A stretch of DNA of 64,000 nucleotides. Source: Marinoscillum furvescens DSM 4134 (GTDB taxonomy: Bacteria > Bacteroidota > Bacteroidia > Cytophagales > Cyclobacteriaceae). The notes below the pieces were generated by a model. That model was not told where the DNA came from and searched no databases. It saw only the letters and a list, made by a program, of their open reading frames with translations. The stretch is taken from positions 165,091 to 229,090 of the forward strand of contig NZ_QREG01000005.1 of the NCBI RefSeq assembly GCF_003386095.1, read 5' to 3'. Shown here in pieces: positions 17,697 through 27,991 of the stretch. Position 1 is the first letter of the stretch, and each line of letters starts with the position of its first letter. The position numbers and the translations under genes are program-made.

Positions 17697-18689
17697 TTAA
17701 AATACCAGACTGTTTTCCATCATAAATTCAGCAATTTGTACAGCATTCGTAGCGGCACCTTTTCTGAGGTTGTCAGCCACGATCCACATGTTTAGTGATT
17801 TGGGCTGAGTCTCATCTCTGCGGATACGACCCACGAACACCTCGTCTTTACCATGTGAGTTGAGCGGCATAGGGTATACATTGTTGTGAGGATCGTCCTC
17901 TACAATCACACCTGGAGCCTTAGACAGAATTGAAGTTACCTCTTCCAGGTCGTACTCTTCTTCAAATTCTAGGTTTACCGACTCAGAGTGGCCACCCATC
18001 GTTGGGATACGCACGCAAGTAGCCGTAACCTTTACATTTTCATCTCCAAAGATCTTCACGGTCTCGTTGACCATCTTCATCTCCTCTTTGGTATACAGGT
18101 TTTCCTGAAACACATCGATGTGCGGCAGTACGTTCATGTCGATTTTGTGCGGATACACCATATCTCCATCTTTACCTTCGCGTTCGTTCATCATTTGGTC
18201 TACAGCACCTTTACCAGAACCAGTTACTGATTGGTAGGTAGATACTACCACACGCTTGATTTTGTAACGCTCATGTAGTGGCCCAAGCGCCAATACCATT
18301 TGGATGGTAGAGCAGTTTGGGTTGGCAATGATGCGATCGTCAATACGAAGCACGTGACCGTTGATTTCTGGTACGATCAGTTTTTTGGTAGGGTCCATAC
18401 GCCATGCAGAAGAGTTGTCAATGACGATGGTGCCATTTTCGGCAAATTTCGGAGCCCATTCTTTAGAGGTACTTCCTCCCGCAGAAAATAATGCTATATC
18501 CGGTTTTTGATCTACCGCATCCTGAAGTGAAATTACCTTGTAGGTCTTACCCTTGAAAGTCATTTCCTTACCCACAGATCGCTCAGAAGCGACCAACAAC
18601 AATTCATCAAACGGCACATTGCGCTGCTCGATGACTTTCAACATCTCCTGGCCCACAAGACCAGTAGCACCTACTACAGCAATTTTCAT
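17697..18689 (-). CDS. asd: Aspartate-semialdehyde dehydrogenase
   Basis: 330 residues. It reduces aspartyl phosphate to aspartate semialdehyde with NADPH, the branch point to lysine/diaminopimelate, threonine and methionine, and is cytosolic. The N-terminal Rossmann motif VGATGLVGQEML is at about 4-15. The catalytic cysteine is Cys126 in NPNCSTIQM, and the acid/base histidine is His234 in GGHSES. It has a monocistronic look: divergent from the large surface gene at 18765 and closed by a strong hairpin terminator. Confidence 0.97.
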   Translation of the reverse strand: MKIAVVGATGLVGQEMLKVIEQRNVPFDELLLVASERSVGKEMTFKGKTYKVISLQDAVDQKPDIALFSAGGSTSKEWAPKFAENGTIVIDNSSAWRMDPTKKLIVPEINGHVLRIDDRIIANPNCSTIQMVLALGPLHERYKIKRVVVSTYQSVTGSGKGAVDQMMNEREGKDGDMVYPHKIDMNVLPHIDVFQENLYTKEEMKMVNETVKIFGDENVKVTATCVRIPTMGGHSESVNLEFEEEYDLEEVTSILSKAPGVIVEDDPHNNVYPMPLNSHGKDEVFVGRIRRDETQPKSLNMWIVADNLRKGAATNAVQIAEFMMENSLVF

Positions 18690-18764
18690 AATGATTTTAA
18701 CTTAGATTGAACATTAACGGATTATTATTTTCCTATTTTTAATGAACGGCGAATTTAATATAAG

Positions 18765-21700
18765 ATGAGCTTAAGAACCACTCTTTACCTTATTATCCTT
18801 TTTTTAGGTATTTACGGCAAAGCACAAGTCAGCGATGACTTTAGTGATGGTAATTTTTCTGAAGCACCCATTTGGTATGGAGAAACTAGTTTTTTTCAGA
18901 TAACGAATGGGGCGCTGAACTCTGCTGGACCAGATGCCAGCTCAGAAATATACTTGTCCACTCCCACTACTCTTGCGGATTATACCGTTTGGGAGTTTTT
19001 TCTCCAGATCGATGGCAGTGCGCCTTCAGGGAGTAATCAGGTAAAAATTTACTTGATGTCAACTCAAGCTATCCTGACAGGTGTCTCGGATGGGTATTAC
19101 CTGGAGGTGGGGCAGACAGGTGACGACTACTTAAACCTTAAAAAAACGGATGGTTCGGTCCTCCTGACCGGAACTACTCCTTTTGATGACCAGGTGAGAG
19201 TAAAGGTGACCCGCTCACCGGAGGGCGAGTGGCAGCTCTGGGCAGACCATAGTGGCGGCTACCAGTACCTATTCGAAGGAGCGACAACAGATCTTACTCA
19301 CACTACCACAGCAGCTTTTGGCTGGGTAGTGAAACACACCAAAACCCGTAAAGAGAGCTTCTTTTTGGATGATGTACAGGTGGATCAGCTCCGGGTGGAT
19401 TCCGTTAGCGTGATCAGCAGTACTCAACTGGACATCCAGTTCAATCAATTTGTGACGAGAGATGATGCGGAAAACACAGCAAATTATGCGATTCAGGGGT
19501 TGGTAATAAACTCGGCACAAAGGGATGCTGATGACAGTGCCAGAGTGTTTCTCACTCTGGATGGCAGTACACCTTTAAGCACCTCCACCTACTCACTGGT
19601 ATTGAAAAACGCTTTTACCAGACAGTCGGCGGATACCATAAATTTTCAATACCGGGAACTGACATTAGATACCATACTGACCTTATCCGACTCGGAGCTG
19701 CTGTTGGAATTTAACGATACGGTGCGCACGGCTGAGGCCGAAAATGTGGCAACGTATACTGTAGACCAAGGAATAGGAACGCCTTCTACAGCTGTACGAG
19801 TTGCAGAAAACCCAAAACAAGTAAAACTCGAATTGGCGGGAGCGTTAGCAGAAGGAGTGAACTATAAACTCACCATTTCCGGGCTTCAAAATGCCGAGGG
19901 AAATAGCACTTTTTCAGGAGCTAAAGACTTCCAGTTTGTGATACCCCTGGTGCTTGACACCCTATCGGCAAAGTCTGAAAACACTTTGTTGGTTTCCTTT
20001 AATAAAACGCTAAATGCATCGCTCGCCGAAGCAGAGGATAATTACAAGTTGGATGCTGCAGAAACCCCTCTTTCTGCGGAGTTGCAGCCAGATGGAAAAT
20101 CTGTTTTGTTGATGTTTTCGGAGTTTGAAAACGGAGACCATACGCTTGCGGTAAACAACCTGCAAGACCTGGAAGGAAACACCCTCCAGGAGAACAGTGA
20201 AGGTACGTTCAGCTATTTACATCTGGCATTGCGCCAAATAGCTTATGCTGGTGAAAACAAGATAAATGCCTACTTTAATCAGGGAGTGGACACTGTTGCT
20301 GCCGGCGAGCTAACTAACTACGAGCTGTCTGAGGCAGGCCAGCCAATTGCTGCTACTGTTAGCGATTCATCTGTAATGCTCGAATGGGAAAGGCTGTACA
20401 ATACCGATTATACGCTTGCCATTGAAGGTGTGATCAACGCGCTGGCCAACAGCCAACCGGATTCTCTTGGTGCATGGGTGGCGGTGCGCACTGCGAGTGA
20501 TTATCGGAGTATGCTCATCACTGAAATCATGGCAGACCCAACGCCCGTAGTAGGCTTGCCGGACGCGGAGTATGTGGAGCTTTACAACCCCAACAGCCAT
20601 AGCGTGAATGTTGGAGGCTTCACCTTAAATGACAAAGTGCTTGATTCTTTTGTCGTAGCTGCAAACGCTTACCTACTGCTGACAGACAGGGAAGATTCGG
20701 CAGGCTTTGGCCTTACCAACAGTTTGGGCGTGATGGCATTTGATGCGCTAACAAACGGTGGTGAAACGATTCGCCTCAAGGATCAATTTGGCATCACATT
20801 AGATACTGTTTCGTACACCGACGACTGGTACGGCAACTCAGAAAAGTCCAATGGAGGATATGCTCTGGAGCTCATTGACCCGTTACAACCCTGCTCTGGA
20901 GTACAAAACTGGACGGCTTCTATACACAGTTCTGGAGGTACTCCCGGAGCTCAAAATTCAGTACATGATGATGACCATCAAGGTCCACAAATAATAGATG
21001 TAGATGTGCTGGGAGCCGATACCCTGAGGATATATTTTGATGAGCCGGTGGCATCAGCATCTATCCAATTGGCGGATTTTGAGTTGGAAGAGTATTCAAT
21101 TGCTGAGCTGGATTCACTGGATATGTCTACCTATCAGCTCAGGTTGTCCGAGGAGTTGACGTCAGGGGCGTATTACTCTTTGATGGTCGGTGCGGTTCAG
21201 GATTGCCGTGGTAATTCGTTGAGTAGTCAGACATATACTTTTTTTCACGATATAGATGGGCCACAATTACTTGAGACCTTCCCCATAGCTGCTAATGAAG
21301 TTGCCCTGTTATTTGATGAACCATTGGAAGCCACCTCAGCAGAAGAAGAGGCTAATTATTCCCTGGCTGCCATAGCCATTGATCAGGCCACGCTTCAGGA
21401 TTCGGCCAGGCACCGGGTGCATTTGCTTTTGCACACAGACTTGAGTGAGCAGTCCTATGAGCTGTTTGTTACCGGTTTGGAGGATACGCTTGGCAATGTC
21501 GGAGATGCTGCCAGAATGGAGTTTAGCTTTGAAGAGGCAATTGCTGACTGGCGGGTGGTGTCAGCCAATATCTTGTCGTTTTCCTTTACCCAGGCTATTG
21601 ATACAAGTCGGATTAGTCAGAGCAATTTCCAGCTAGCTGATGGTAGCCACCCTGAATCCATAGCCAATACAGATGATCGTTCAGTCATACTAGGTTTTGA

Positions 21701-24700
21701 AACCAACTTTACCGCAAATAAAAGTCAGCGGCTCTATATGAAAGGCATTCGCTCCCAAGCGGGAAATTCTATGCTTACCCCGGCTCTGGACTTTGTATAC
21801 GACACCCGGTCTCCAGACCTTGACAGTATGGTGGTGGCAAGTGATACCACATTGTTGCTCTATTGGGATGAGCCACTGGATACGCTTCGAGCACTCACCA
21901 CCACCTTATATGAGCTGGAAGGTGTTAGTCCCATTCGGGTAAAAAGCATTGATCAAAAAACTTTTCAGCTCTGGTTCGAAAACCAATTTGAACAGGAAAA
22001 AGACCTGAGGCTCACCATCAAATCCCAGGAAGACTTGTCCGGCAATGCATCGTCTACCAAACGCACCGATTTTGTTTACGACAAAATTCCTCCTTCCATC
22101 GCTCGTATTGATTTTCAGGGATCAGATGAGCTGTTAATTGTCTTTCATGAGCAGATCACACGCACTTCGTCTTTGGCATTAAGCCACTATCAGCTCGGAA
22201 ATGACCATCCTGTAGCGGCTAAAATTTTGGGGCCAGACTCTACCAGCGTATTGCTCACTTTTTCCGCTGTGGCGTATGACACAGCTCTATCCTTTTCTGC
22301 AACCGACATCTCCGATGTGGCCGGTAATCTATCTGAAAACATACAGTATAGGGTAGACTCTTACACGCCTCAAATCACCAGTATTGCTGCTGTGTCGGAT
22401 CGTGAGCTCTCGGTAGACTTTAGCCATGCGCTGGAGAGCGGGTATGCGCCTCTGCTTCACTGTGACCGTTCGGTAGACAGTGTTGTAGAAGTGTCTTCAT
22501 ATCAGGCATCAGTTTATTTATCACTCCCACTTAGTCAGGGAGAGCATGTGATTATTAGTGCGTCAGGGGTGGAGGCTGTTCATGGAGCCACTTTAGACGA
22601 TAGCCTTTCATTTGTGTTTGAGACGTATTTTGAAACCTACCAGCTGCTTGATGAACAAACCCTGGTTTTGCAGTTTCAAACAGCCTTTGATTCAGCATCC
22701 CGTTCCCATTTTCAAGTGGAATCTCACGACCTGGCATTTGTGCAATTAGATGGTGAAAATTCGTCACTGATTCAGTTGAGCTTTGCGAATAGCTTGCCAG
22801 AGAATACCCCTATTGAGATTGTATGGACTGACCTGATGGACCGCTTTGGAAGAAGGTTGCCTGATGGAGCAGTGACAATGCAGCGAGATACGCACCCTCC
22901 AGTCGTACAGGAGGTGGGTTCGGCACACGGTGATAAGCTGCAGGTTTCGTTTGATGAAGCGCTGGAAGCGTCTTCGGCATTGGCTAAAAATCATTATGCC
23001 GTTGATGGCACTTTACCCATCGAGGTGGCACTGGCTAATGACCAAAAGGTTGACCTTACGTTTCCAAACGGTTCTTTTGAAGTAGGAAAAGCGTATGAGT
23101 TGATCGTAGATCGGGTGGCCGACCTGAAAGGGAATTACCTGCTTCAGGATACTACCTCATTTGTCTATGAACCACCCACCCTCCCAACGCCTGGTGGTAT
23201 GCTCTTTACAGAAATAATGGCCGACCCGAGCCCTGCTGTAGGTTTGCCCGAAGCTGAGTACCTGGAGCTGTACAATGCAGATACTATTTCATTCGATCTG
23301 AGTGTGCTGAAGCTTTCGGATGAGTTGGATACTCTGAAATTACCGTCATATAGTTTGGGTGCTGGTGAATATGTGCTGCTGATTGATGAGTCGAATCAGG
23401 CAGCATATAACTCCGGGAATGTACTAGGCCTGGCAAATATGCCTTCTTTGGCCAATGATGGTGAGACCTTGAGGCTATCGACCATTTTTGATGAAGTGGT
23501 AGATGAAGTTGCCTACTCTTCTAGCTGGTATGGTGAAGCGTCTAAAGCAAATGGTGGATACAGCCTCGAACGAAACGCTATGAACAATGCATGCCCGGTT
23601 GCCTATAATTGGGCTGCGAGTAAGTCGGAAGCAGGAGGTACACCTGGATATCAAAATTCAATTTTCCGTGAGGGACCAGACGAAGAAAAGCCACAGCTCA
23701 ACAGCTGGTCAGTTGTGAATGGTTCGGTGGAGCTGGTTTTTTCTGAACCTATGGATAGCGCAAGCTTACTGCAGGCATCCGTGGATTTTGCGCTGCCAGT
23801 GGAGCGAAGAACTGTTGACGATGGAGCTGAGCGATTGACCCTTCATTTGGCTGATCAATTCTCACCGGGGGAAGCCTATACACTCAGTATCTCCGGGCCT
23901 CTGGATTGTACTGGAAATGCGCTGGATAGTATAGGTCTGGAGTTAAGTGTAGGCAAAAGCCCAGCGTCGGGTGAGTTGATCATCACGGAAATCATGGCTG
24001 ATCCCGAACCGCCGAATGGGCTGCCGGGTGTTGAGTATGTGGAAGTCTACAACGCAAGTAGTTATTACCTTGATTTGGAAGATGTAGAGTTTGCAGATGA
24101 AAGAGATACGGTCGGCTTGCCTGCGTATACTTTGCCACCAGAAAGATATGTTGCTCTCGCTAGTGAAGCTGGAGCGCAGCAATTGATAGAATTTGGATCG
24201 GCACTTGGTGTAAGAGGATTTCCTGCTCTGACCAATGCAGGAGAGCAATTGACGCTTTTTTCAGCTGGAGCTAAAATTGACGAAGTGATTTACAGTGCAG
24301 ACTGGTATGCAAGCGAAGCTCAGGAAGGAGGCCATTCATTAGAACTGATTAACCCGGCTGGTACTTGCAAAGGAGCTGCAAACTGGACCTCTTCTACTGA
24401 CGCTTTGGGCGGTACGCCTGGTACACAAAACAGTGTGTTTCATATAGGTCCTGATGCCACGGCTCCGGAAGTGGTCAGCTTCGAGGTGTTGGATGCTAGC
24501 ACCTTGCGCTTTGTGTTTAGTGAATCTATGGACAGTCTATCGCTGTTGTCGAGCCGACTGGATGGAGTGGTTGTGGACCAATTCGAAGTATTGGGGTATT
24601 ATGCAGATACCCTGGTGGCCCATTTGTTTGTGCCGGTAGCACGTGGAGAGCAGGTAAGCATTACGCTCTCTGGTCCACAAGACTGTTCGGGCAATGGCAT

Positions 24701-26351
24701 GGAGCTAAATTCATTCACTGTTGGCTTGGGTGATCGTCCAGCTTTTGGAGAGCTGGTGATCACGGAGATCATGGCAGATCCTGAGCCATTGGTGGGGTTG
24801 CCACCTTCAGAATATGTAGAAGTGCTCAACACCTCAGATAGGTTGCTATCACTCGGTGGCTTACAGCTAGTGGTAGAAACAGACACCGTTTTGCTTCCGG
24901 CTGCTACAGTAGAGCCCGGAGCTTATGTACTCCTGGTGCCCAAAGCTGCGGTGGGGCTTTTCGAAGGGGGAGCCGTGGTAGGGCTGAGTGGATGGGCTGC
25001 TATCAAGAATAGTGGAGATTTTTTGGCCATTATTGGGGAAGAGCTCATTCATCAGGTGGAATTTGATCAAGAATGGTATGGAGAAGAAAAGGCTGATGGT
25101 GGCTTTAGCCTGGAGATAAAAGATCCCCTCAACGTTTGCGCGGGGGCTATCAACTGGACAGCAAGTACTCATCCCAATGGTGGTACGCCGGCTTTTGCCA
25201 ATGCTGTATCCGAGGCTGTTCCAGACAATTTTGGGCCCGAAGTTCTAGCTGCTAGGGTAGTGACTGCCAATGAGCTGCATGTTTTGTTTTCTGAGCCTCT
25301 GGCCGTAAACAGTGTTATCAACCTGGTAGTGGATCTGAGTCCTGATGTATCAGTTGCCAGGTTGGAGCTGAATAAATATCGCACTCAGCTAACGCTCTTT
25401 TTGGAGGACTCGCTGCAACGTAACTTGCCGTATGAAGTTCGAATTTTTGGTTTGAGAGATTGTTTGGGCAACACGAATGAACCACTGGAGTTTACGTTGA
25501 TCCGACCAGGTGTAGCTACTGAAGGCCAGGTCAGGCTCAGTGAGTTGCTTTTTAACCCCAAACCTGAGGGCGTAGATTTTATAGAGTTGTACAATACAGG
25601 CGATAGCTATGTGGATCTTTATGGTTGGGATCTGGAGCGACTATTGGATGACGGCACTGAGATGACCACTATTACCACTCACTACCTTCTTGGCCCTCAT
25701 GCTTATGTGGCGCTCACAGAGGATACCATTTCTTTAAAGAACCAGTACCCACCACGGGTTAGCAAGCGTCTGCTACAGACCCAGCTACCAGCTATGCCAA
25801 ATGAAGCAGGGCACATCCATATTGTGAGCGGAGCAGGCATACGACAAGATGCTTTTGAATATGATGAAGATTTTCATTTGACTTTGCTTGATGACGTGGA
25901 CGGTGTGTCGCTGGAGCGTCTGGATTTCGAAAACCCTACTCAGGATGCCAACAACTGGACTTCAGCTTCGTCAGCGGTGGGTTTTGCTACCCCGGGCTAT
26001 GCCAACTCTCAGGCTCGAGGACAGCAGGTAGCCAGCGGCAAACTTGCCGTAACACCTAAAGTGTTCATTCCTGCCAGTTCCAATCCGGCTTTTCCCTCCT
26101 TTGCTACCATATCCTACCAACTGTCTCAACCTGGTCAATTTGCAAACATCACTATCTACAATCAAGCTGGCCAGGTGACTTATCAACTAGCTCAAGGCAT
26201 TTCTTTGTCTCAGGAAGGTTTTGTGCGCTGGGATGGCACCGATGATGCCGGAAGAAAAGCACCAATGGGCTACTATGTGGTGCTTTTTGAATTGTATGAT
26301 AGCAACGGAAATCAACAATACCTTAAAGAAACCGTGGTAGTCGGGCATTAA
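18765..26351 (+). CDS. Giant secreted surface protein with Ig-like and five lamin-tail domains
   Basis: 2528 residues with a signal peptide (LYLIILFLGIYGKAQ). After an N-terminal region that looks like a concanavalin-type beta sandwich (to about 200), many bacterial Ig-like (SbsA/Big_5 type) domains follow. These are interleaved with five lamin-tail domains that start near residues 583, 1480, 1738, 1997 and 2258, each marked by a TEIMADP-like strand and a VELYN strand. The last three intervals are about 258-260 residues, so the C-terminal half is a repeated LTD-plus-Ig module. The C-terminus (WDGTDDAGRKAPMGYYVVLFEL) resembles the FlgD-like domain common at the end of T9SS-exported proteins. 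The likely role is adhesin or extracellular scaffold; no enzyme motif is seen. Confidence 0.85.
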   Translation: MSLRTTLYLIILFLGIYGKAQVSDDFSDGNFSEAPIWYGETSFFQITNGALNSAGPDASSEIYLSTPTTLADYTVWEFFLQIDGSAPSGSNQVKIYLMSTQAILTGVSDGYYLEVGQTGDDYLNLKKTDGSVLLTGTTPFDDQVRVKVTRSPEGEWQLWADHSGGYQYLFEGATTDLTHTTTAAFGWVVKHTKTRKESFFLDDVQVDQLRVDSVSVISSTQLDIQFNQFVTRDDAENTANYAIQGLVINSAQRDADDSARVFLTLDGSTPLSTSTYSLVLKNAFTRQSADTINFQYRELTLDTILTLSDSELLLEFNDTVRTAEAENVATYTVDQGIGTPSTAVRVAENPKQVKLELAGALAEGVNYKLTISGLQNAEGNSTFSGAKDFQFVIPLVLDTLSAKSENTLLVSFNKTLNASLAEAEDNYKLDAAETPLSAELQPDGKSVLLMFSEFENGDHTLAVNNLQDLEGNTLQENSEGTFSYLHLALRQIAYAGENKINAYFNQGVDTVAAGELTNYELSEAGQPIAATVSDSSVMLEWERLYNTDYTLAIEGVINALANSQPDSLGAWVAVRTASDYRSMLITEIMADPTPVVGLPDAEYVELYNPNSHSVNVGGFTLNDKVLDSFVVAANAYLLLTDREDSAGFGLTNSLGVMAFDALTNGGETIRLKDQFGITLDTVSYTDDWYGNSEKSNGGYALELIDPLQPCSGVQNWTASIHSSGGTPGAQNSVHDDDHQGPQIIDVDVLGADTLRIYFDEPVASASIQLADFELEEYSIAELDSLDMSTYQLRLSEELTSGAYYSLMVGAVQDCRGNSLSSQTYTFFHDIDGPQLLETFPIAANEVALLFDEPLEATSAEEEANYSLAAIAIDQATLQDSARHRVHLLLHTDLSEQSYELFVTGLEDTLGNVGDAARMEFSFEEAIADWRVVSANILSFSFTQAIDTSRISQSNFQLADGSHPESIANTDDRSVILGFETNFTANKSQRLYMKGIRSQAGNSMLTPALDFVYDTRSPDLDSMVVASDTTLLLYWDEPLDTLRALTTTLYELEGVSPIRVKSIDQKTFQLWFENQFEQEKDLRLTIKSQEDLSGNASSTKRTDFVYDKIPPSIARIDFQGSDELLIVFHEQITRTSSLALSHYQLGNDHPVAAKILGPDSTSVLLTFSAVAYDTALSFSATDISDVAGNLSENIQYRVDSYTPQITSIAAVSDRELSVDFSHALESGYAPLLHCDRSVDSVVEVSSYQASVYLSLPLSQGEHVIISASGVEAVHGATLDDSLSFVFETYFETYQLLDEQTLVLQFQTAFDSASRSHFQVESHDLAFVQLDGENSSLIQLSFANSLPENTPIEIVWTDLMDRFGRRLPDGAVTMQRDTHPPVVQEVGSAHGDKLQVSFDEALEASSALAKNHYAVDGTLPIEVALANDQKVDLTFPNGSFEVGKAYELIVDRVADLKGNYLLQDTTSFVYEPPTLPTPGGMLFTEIMADPSPAVGLPEAEYLELYNADTISFDLSVLKLSDELDTLKLPSYSLGAGEYVLLIDESNQAAYNSGNVLGLANMPSLANDGETLRLSTIFDEVVDEVAYSSSWYGEASKANGGYSLERNAMNNACPVAYNWAASKSEAGGTPGYQNSIFREGPDEEKPQLNSWSVVNGSVELVFSEPMDSASLLQASVDFALPVERRTVDDGAERLTLHLADQFSPGEAYTLSISGPLDCTGNALDSIGLELSVGKSPASGELIITEIMADPEPPNGLPGVEYVEVYNASSYYLDLEDVEFADERDTVGLPAYTLPPERYVALASEAGAQQLIEFGSALGVRGFPALTNAGEQLTLFSAGAKIDEVIYSADWYASEAQEGGHSLELINPAGTCKGAANWTSSTDALGGTPGTQNSVFHIGPDATAPEVVSFEVLDASTLRFVFSESMDSLSLLSSRLDGVVVDQFEVLGYYADTLVAHLFVPVARGEQVSITLSGPQDCSGNGMELNSFTVGLGDRPAFGELVITEIMADPEPLVGLPPSEYVEVLNTSDRLLSLGGLQLVVETDTVLLPAATVEPGAYVLLVPKAAVGLFEGGAVVGLSGWAAIKNSGDFLAIIGEELIHQVEFDQEWYGEEKADGGFSLEIKDPLNVCAGAINWTASTHPNGGTPAFANAVSEAVPDNFGPEVLAARVVTANELHVLFSEPLAVNSVINLVVDLSPDVSVARLELNKYRTQLTLFLEDSLQRNLPYEVRIFGLRDCLGNTNEPLEFTLIRPGVATEGQVRLSELLFNPKPEGVDFIELYNTGDSYVDLYGWDLERLLDDGTEMTTITTHYLLGPHAYVALTEDTISLKNQYPPRVSKRLLQTQLPAMPNEAGHIHIVSGAGIRQDAFEYDEDFHLTLLDDVDGVSLERLDFENPTQDANNWTSASSAVGFATPGYANSQARGQQVASGKLAVTPKVFIPASSNPAFPSFATISYQLSQPGQFANITIYNQAGQVTYQLAQGISLSQEGFVRWDGTDDAGRKAPMGYYVVLFELYDSNGNQQYLKETVVVGH

Positions 26352-26513
26352 GACCTGCACATCCTTCCCATTTTGAAAAGCCTTTTCCAAAAATGATCAC
26401 ACCGGGCATGGTGATTACGCAAAACTGAACAGATATAAGTGTCTGTAAATCAGTGCATAGTGAAATTCTTCGGTTTTTGGCATCAGTCTTGGCTTATAGA
26501 GGGCGAATCAAAA

Positions 26514-27542
26514 ATGACGAATGTTATGAAGAGGACAAGATTTAATTTATTAGCAATTCTCGGTATGGCAACAGCCATAACCTTTAGTGCATGTAGCAAT
26601 GATGATGAAAACGTAAATGAGCCAGACGATCAGCAAACTGAGCGTGGTTCAGCAAACGTTGCCATGACAGATGCTGCGGTGGACGCTGAGAATGTAACAG
26701 GCGTTTACATGAGTGTAAAAGGTATCAAAGCTGATGGAGTAGATAACGCGAATGATGCCACGGTAATGTTTGACGCCACTCAAGAAGTAAATGTGATGGC
26801 ATACCAAAACGGTGAGACCTATAACTTCCAAAGTCTGGATCTGAAAGCTGGATCATACTCTGGCATTTCATTCATACTTGACGAATCTAAGCCAGCATAT
26901 GTGACTTTCAAAGACAATACAGAATCTGAAATTGAAATTGAAGGAAACAGCTCTGCTAGTAATGAGTATCAGGTGATGGGTGATTTCGAAATCAATGCAG
27001 ATGCCCAGACTGACCTTGTAGCTGATATTGACCTGAGAAAGGCGTTTAAGAATACTTCTGAAACTTCAGCTGAAGGAGAGTACAAACTGAGAACTACAGC
27101 GAGACTTGTAAAAGCAAACTCCGCGGGTACCATCAAAGGTAGTGTAGAAAACTACAATGAGATGAAAACCAAAATGGAGGAGCAAAACAAGAAAGCGAAA
27201 GTAGTAGTATATGCTTATGCCGAAGGTACTTATGAAGCCAGTGAGCAAGAAGATGCTGACGGTGAAGCAGGACTGAAGAGTAGGTTTGAAAACTCAGTAA
27301 ACAGTGCAGTAGTAGCAGAAGATGGTACGTTTACGCTTGCATTTATGGAAGATGCCGAATATGAAATTGTGGTAGCTTCTTTTGAGAAGAGCAAAGACGC
27401 ACCAGAAGAGGAAGAGTATTCTTTCTCAGGATCGCTCGAAGCGAAACTTACAGCAGATGCTGCATTGAACGCTGTACTTAGTGGATTGGATGTACAGGCC
27501 AACTCTAGTACAAATGTGTCACTATATCTTGGTTTGCAATAA
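26514..27542 (+). CDS. DUF4382-type lipoprotein
   Basis: I place the start at the ATG at 26514 (342 residues). The ATG at 26526 is also possible, and the longer frame from 26439 adds residues unlike a signal peptide. The lipobox is ITFSAC followed by SNDDENVNEPDD, an acidic linker. The next part, from about GSANVAMTDAAVDAENVTGVYMSVKGIK, is the start of a DUF4382 domain, a beta-sandwich of unknown function on exported proteins. The C-terminal half is acidic and alanine/serine rich. Because the residue after the lipid-bearing Cys is Ser and then acidic, surface exposure is possible. It is closed by a strong terminator. Confidence 0.75.
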   Translation: MTNVMKRTRFNLLAILGMATAITFSACSNDDENVNEPDDQQTERGSANVAMTDAAVDAENVTGVYMSVKGIKADGVDNANDATVMFDATQEVNVMAYQNGETYNFQSLDLKAGSYSGISFILDESKPAYVTFKDNTESEIEIEGNSSASNEYQVMGDFEINADAQTDLVADIDLRKAFKNTSETSAEGEYKLRTTARLVKANSAGTIKGSVENYNEMKTKMEEQNKKAKVVVYAYAEGTYEASEQEDADGEAGLKSRFENSVNSAVVAEDGTFTLAFMEDAEYEIVVASFEKSKDAPEEEEYSFSGSLEAKLTADAALNAVLSGLDVQANSSTNVSLYLGLQ

Positions 27543-27593
27543 TAGAAACCAATAGAGGTGAGGCCTTCGGGCCGCAGCCCAAGCTATAGATCC

Positions 27594-27630
27594 AAACGCC
27601 CGGTGATCTTTCATCGGGCGTTTTATTTAT
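27594..27630 (+). terminator. Intrinsic terminator after the DUF4382 lipoprotein gene
   Basis: AAACGCCCG at 27594-27602 pairs with CGGGCGTTT at 27615-27623, the stem continues inward (GTGA with TCAT, one G-T pair) and TTTTATTTAT follows. This is a classic factor-independent terminator. Confidence 0.93.
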
Positions 27631-27664
27631 GCCAACAATACAACAACAGACCAGTTCTCCAACT

Positions 27665-27958
27665 ATGAGCAAGATCAAGAACAACTTAAAAATTCAGCAC
27701 GACATACTGAGTAAGATATTTTACATCAAGGTAAAAGGTGGCAATGCAGAGCTGCACTATGACCGGCACGGAGATTCCTATCTCGACCTGCTATCCACTA
27801 CGGTGCCAGACGATTCTCAGGGTTTTGGGATAGCCAGTCAGATTGTAGAAGCTGCTTTGGCTTTTGCCAGAGAGCAGCACCTAAAGGTAAAGCCTACTTG
27901 CGATTTTGTAGAAAGCTATATAGAAAAACACCCTGAGCATAGCGACCTGGTGCTATAG
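27665..27958 (+). CDS. Small GNAT-fold N-acetyltransferase (Acetyltransf_CG/YjdJ-like)
   Basis: 97 residues from the ATG at 27665; an ATG at 27629 lies in the terminator tail and is less likely. The core GFGIASQIVEAALAFAREQHLKVKPTCDFV matches the short GNAT family with an acetyl-CoA-binding glycine turn followed by a Cys-containing strand (PTCDFVESYIEKHPEH). The substrate is unknown. The gene ends inside a long hairpin shared with the convergent M28 peptidase gene. Confidence 0.8.
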   Translation: MSKIKNNLKIQHDILSKIFYIKVKGGNAELHYDRHGDSYLDLLSTTVPDDSQGFGIASQIVEAALAFAREQHLKVKPTCDFVESYIEKHPEHSDLVL

Positions 27959-27975
27959 TCAGGGTGTTTGTTAGC
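27926..27975. terminator. Bidirectional terminator between the GNAT and M28 genes
   Basis: AAACACCCTGA at 27926-27936 pairs perfectly with TCAGGGTGTTT at 27959-27969, and an inner ATAGC (27939-27943) pairs with GCTAT (27952-27956). A TTTTT run follows on the minus strand and TTTGTT on the plus strand. The GNAT stop codon lies inside it. Confidence 0.85.
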
Positions 27976-27991
27976 TTAATTGGATAAGTGC

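Noticed and set aside
26395..26425. Possible hairpin upstream of the DUF4382 lipoprotein gene (ATCACACC with GGTGAT)
   Set aside because: The stem is short and bulged with no U-run; not convincing as a terminator or operator.
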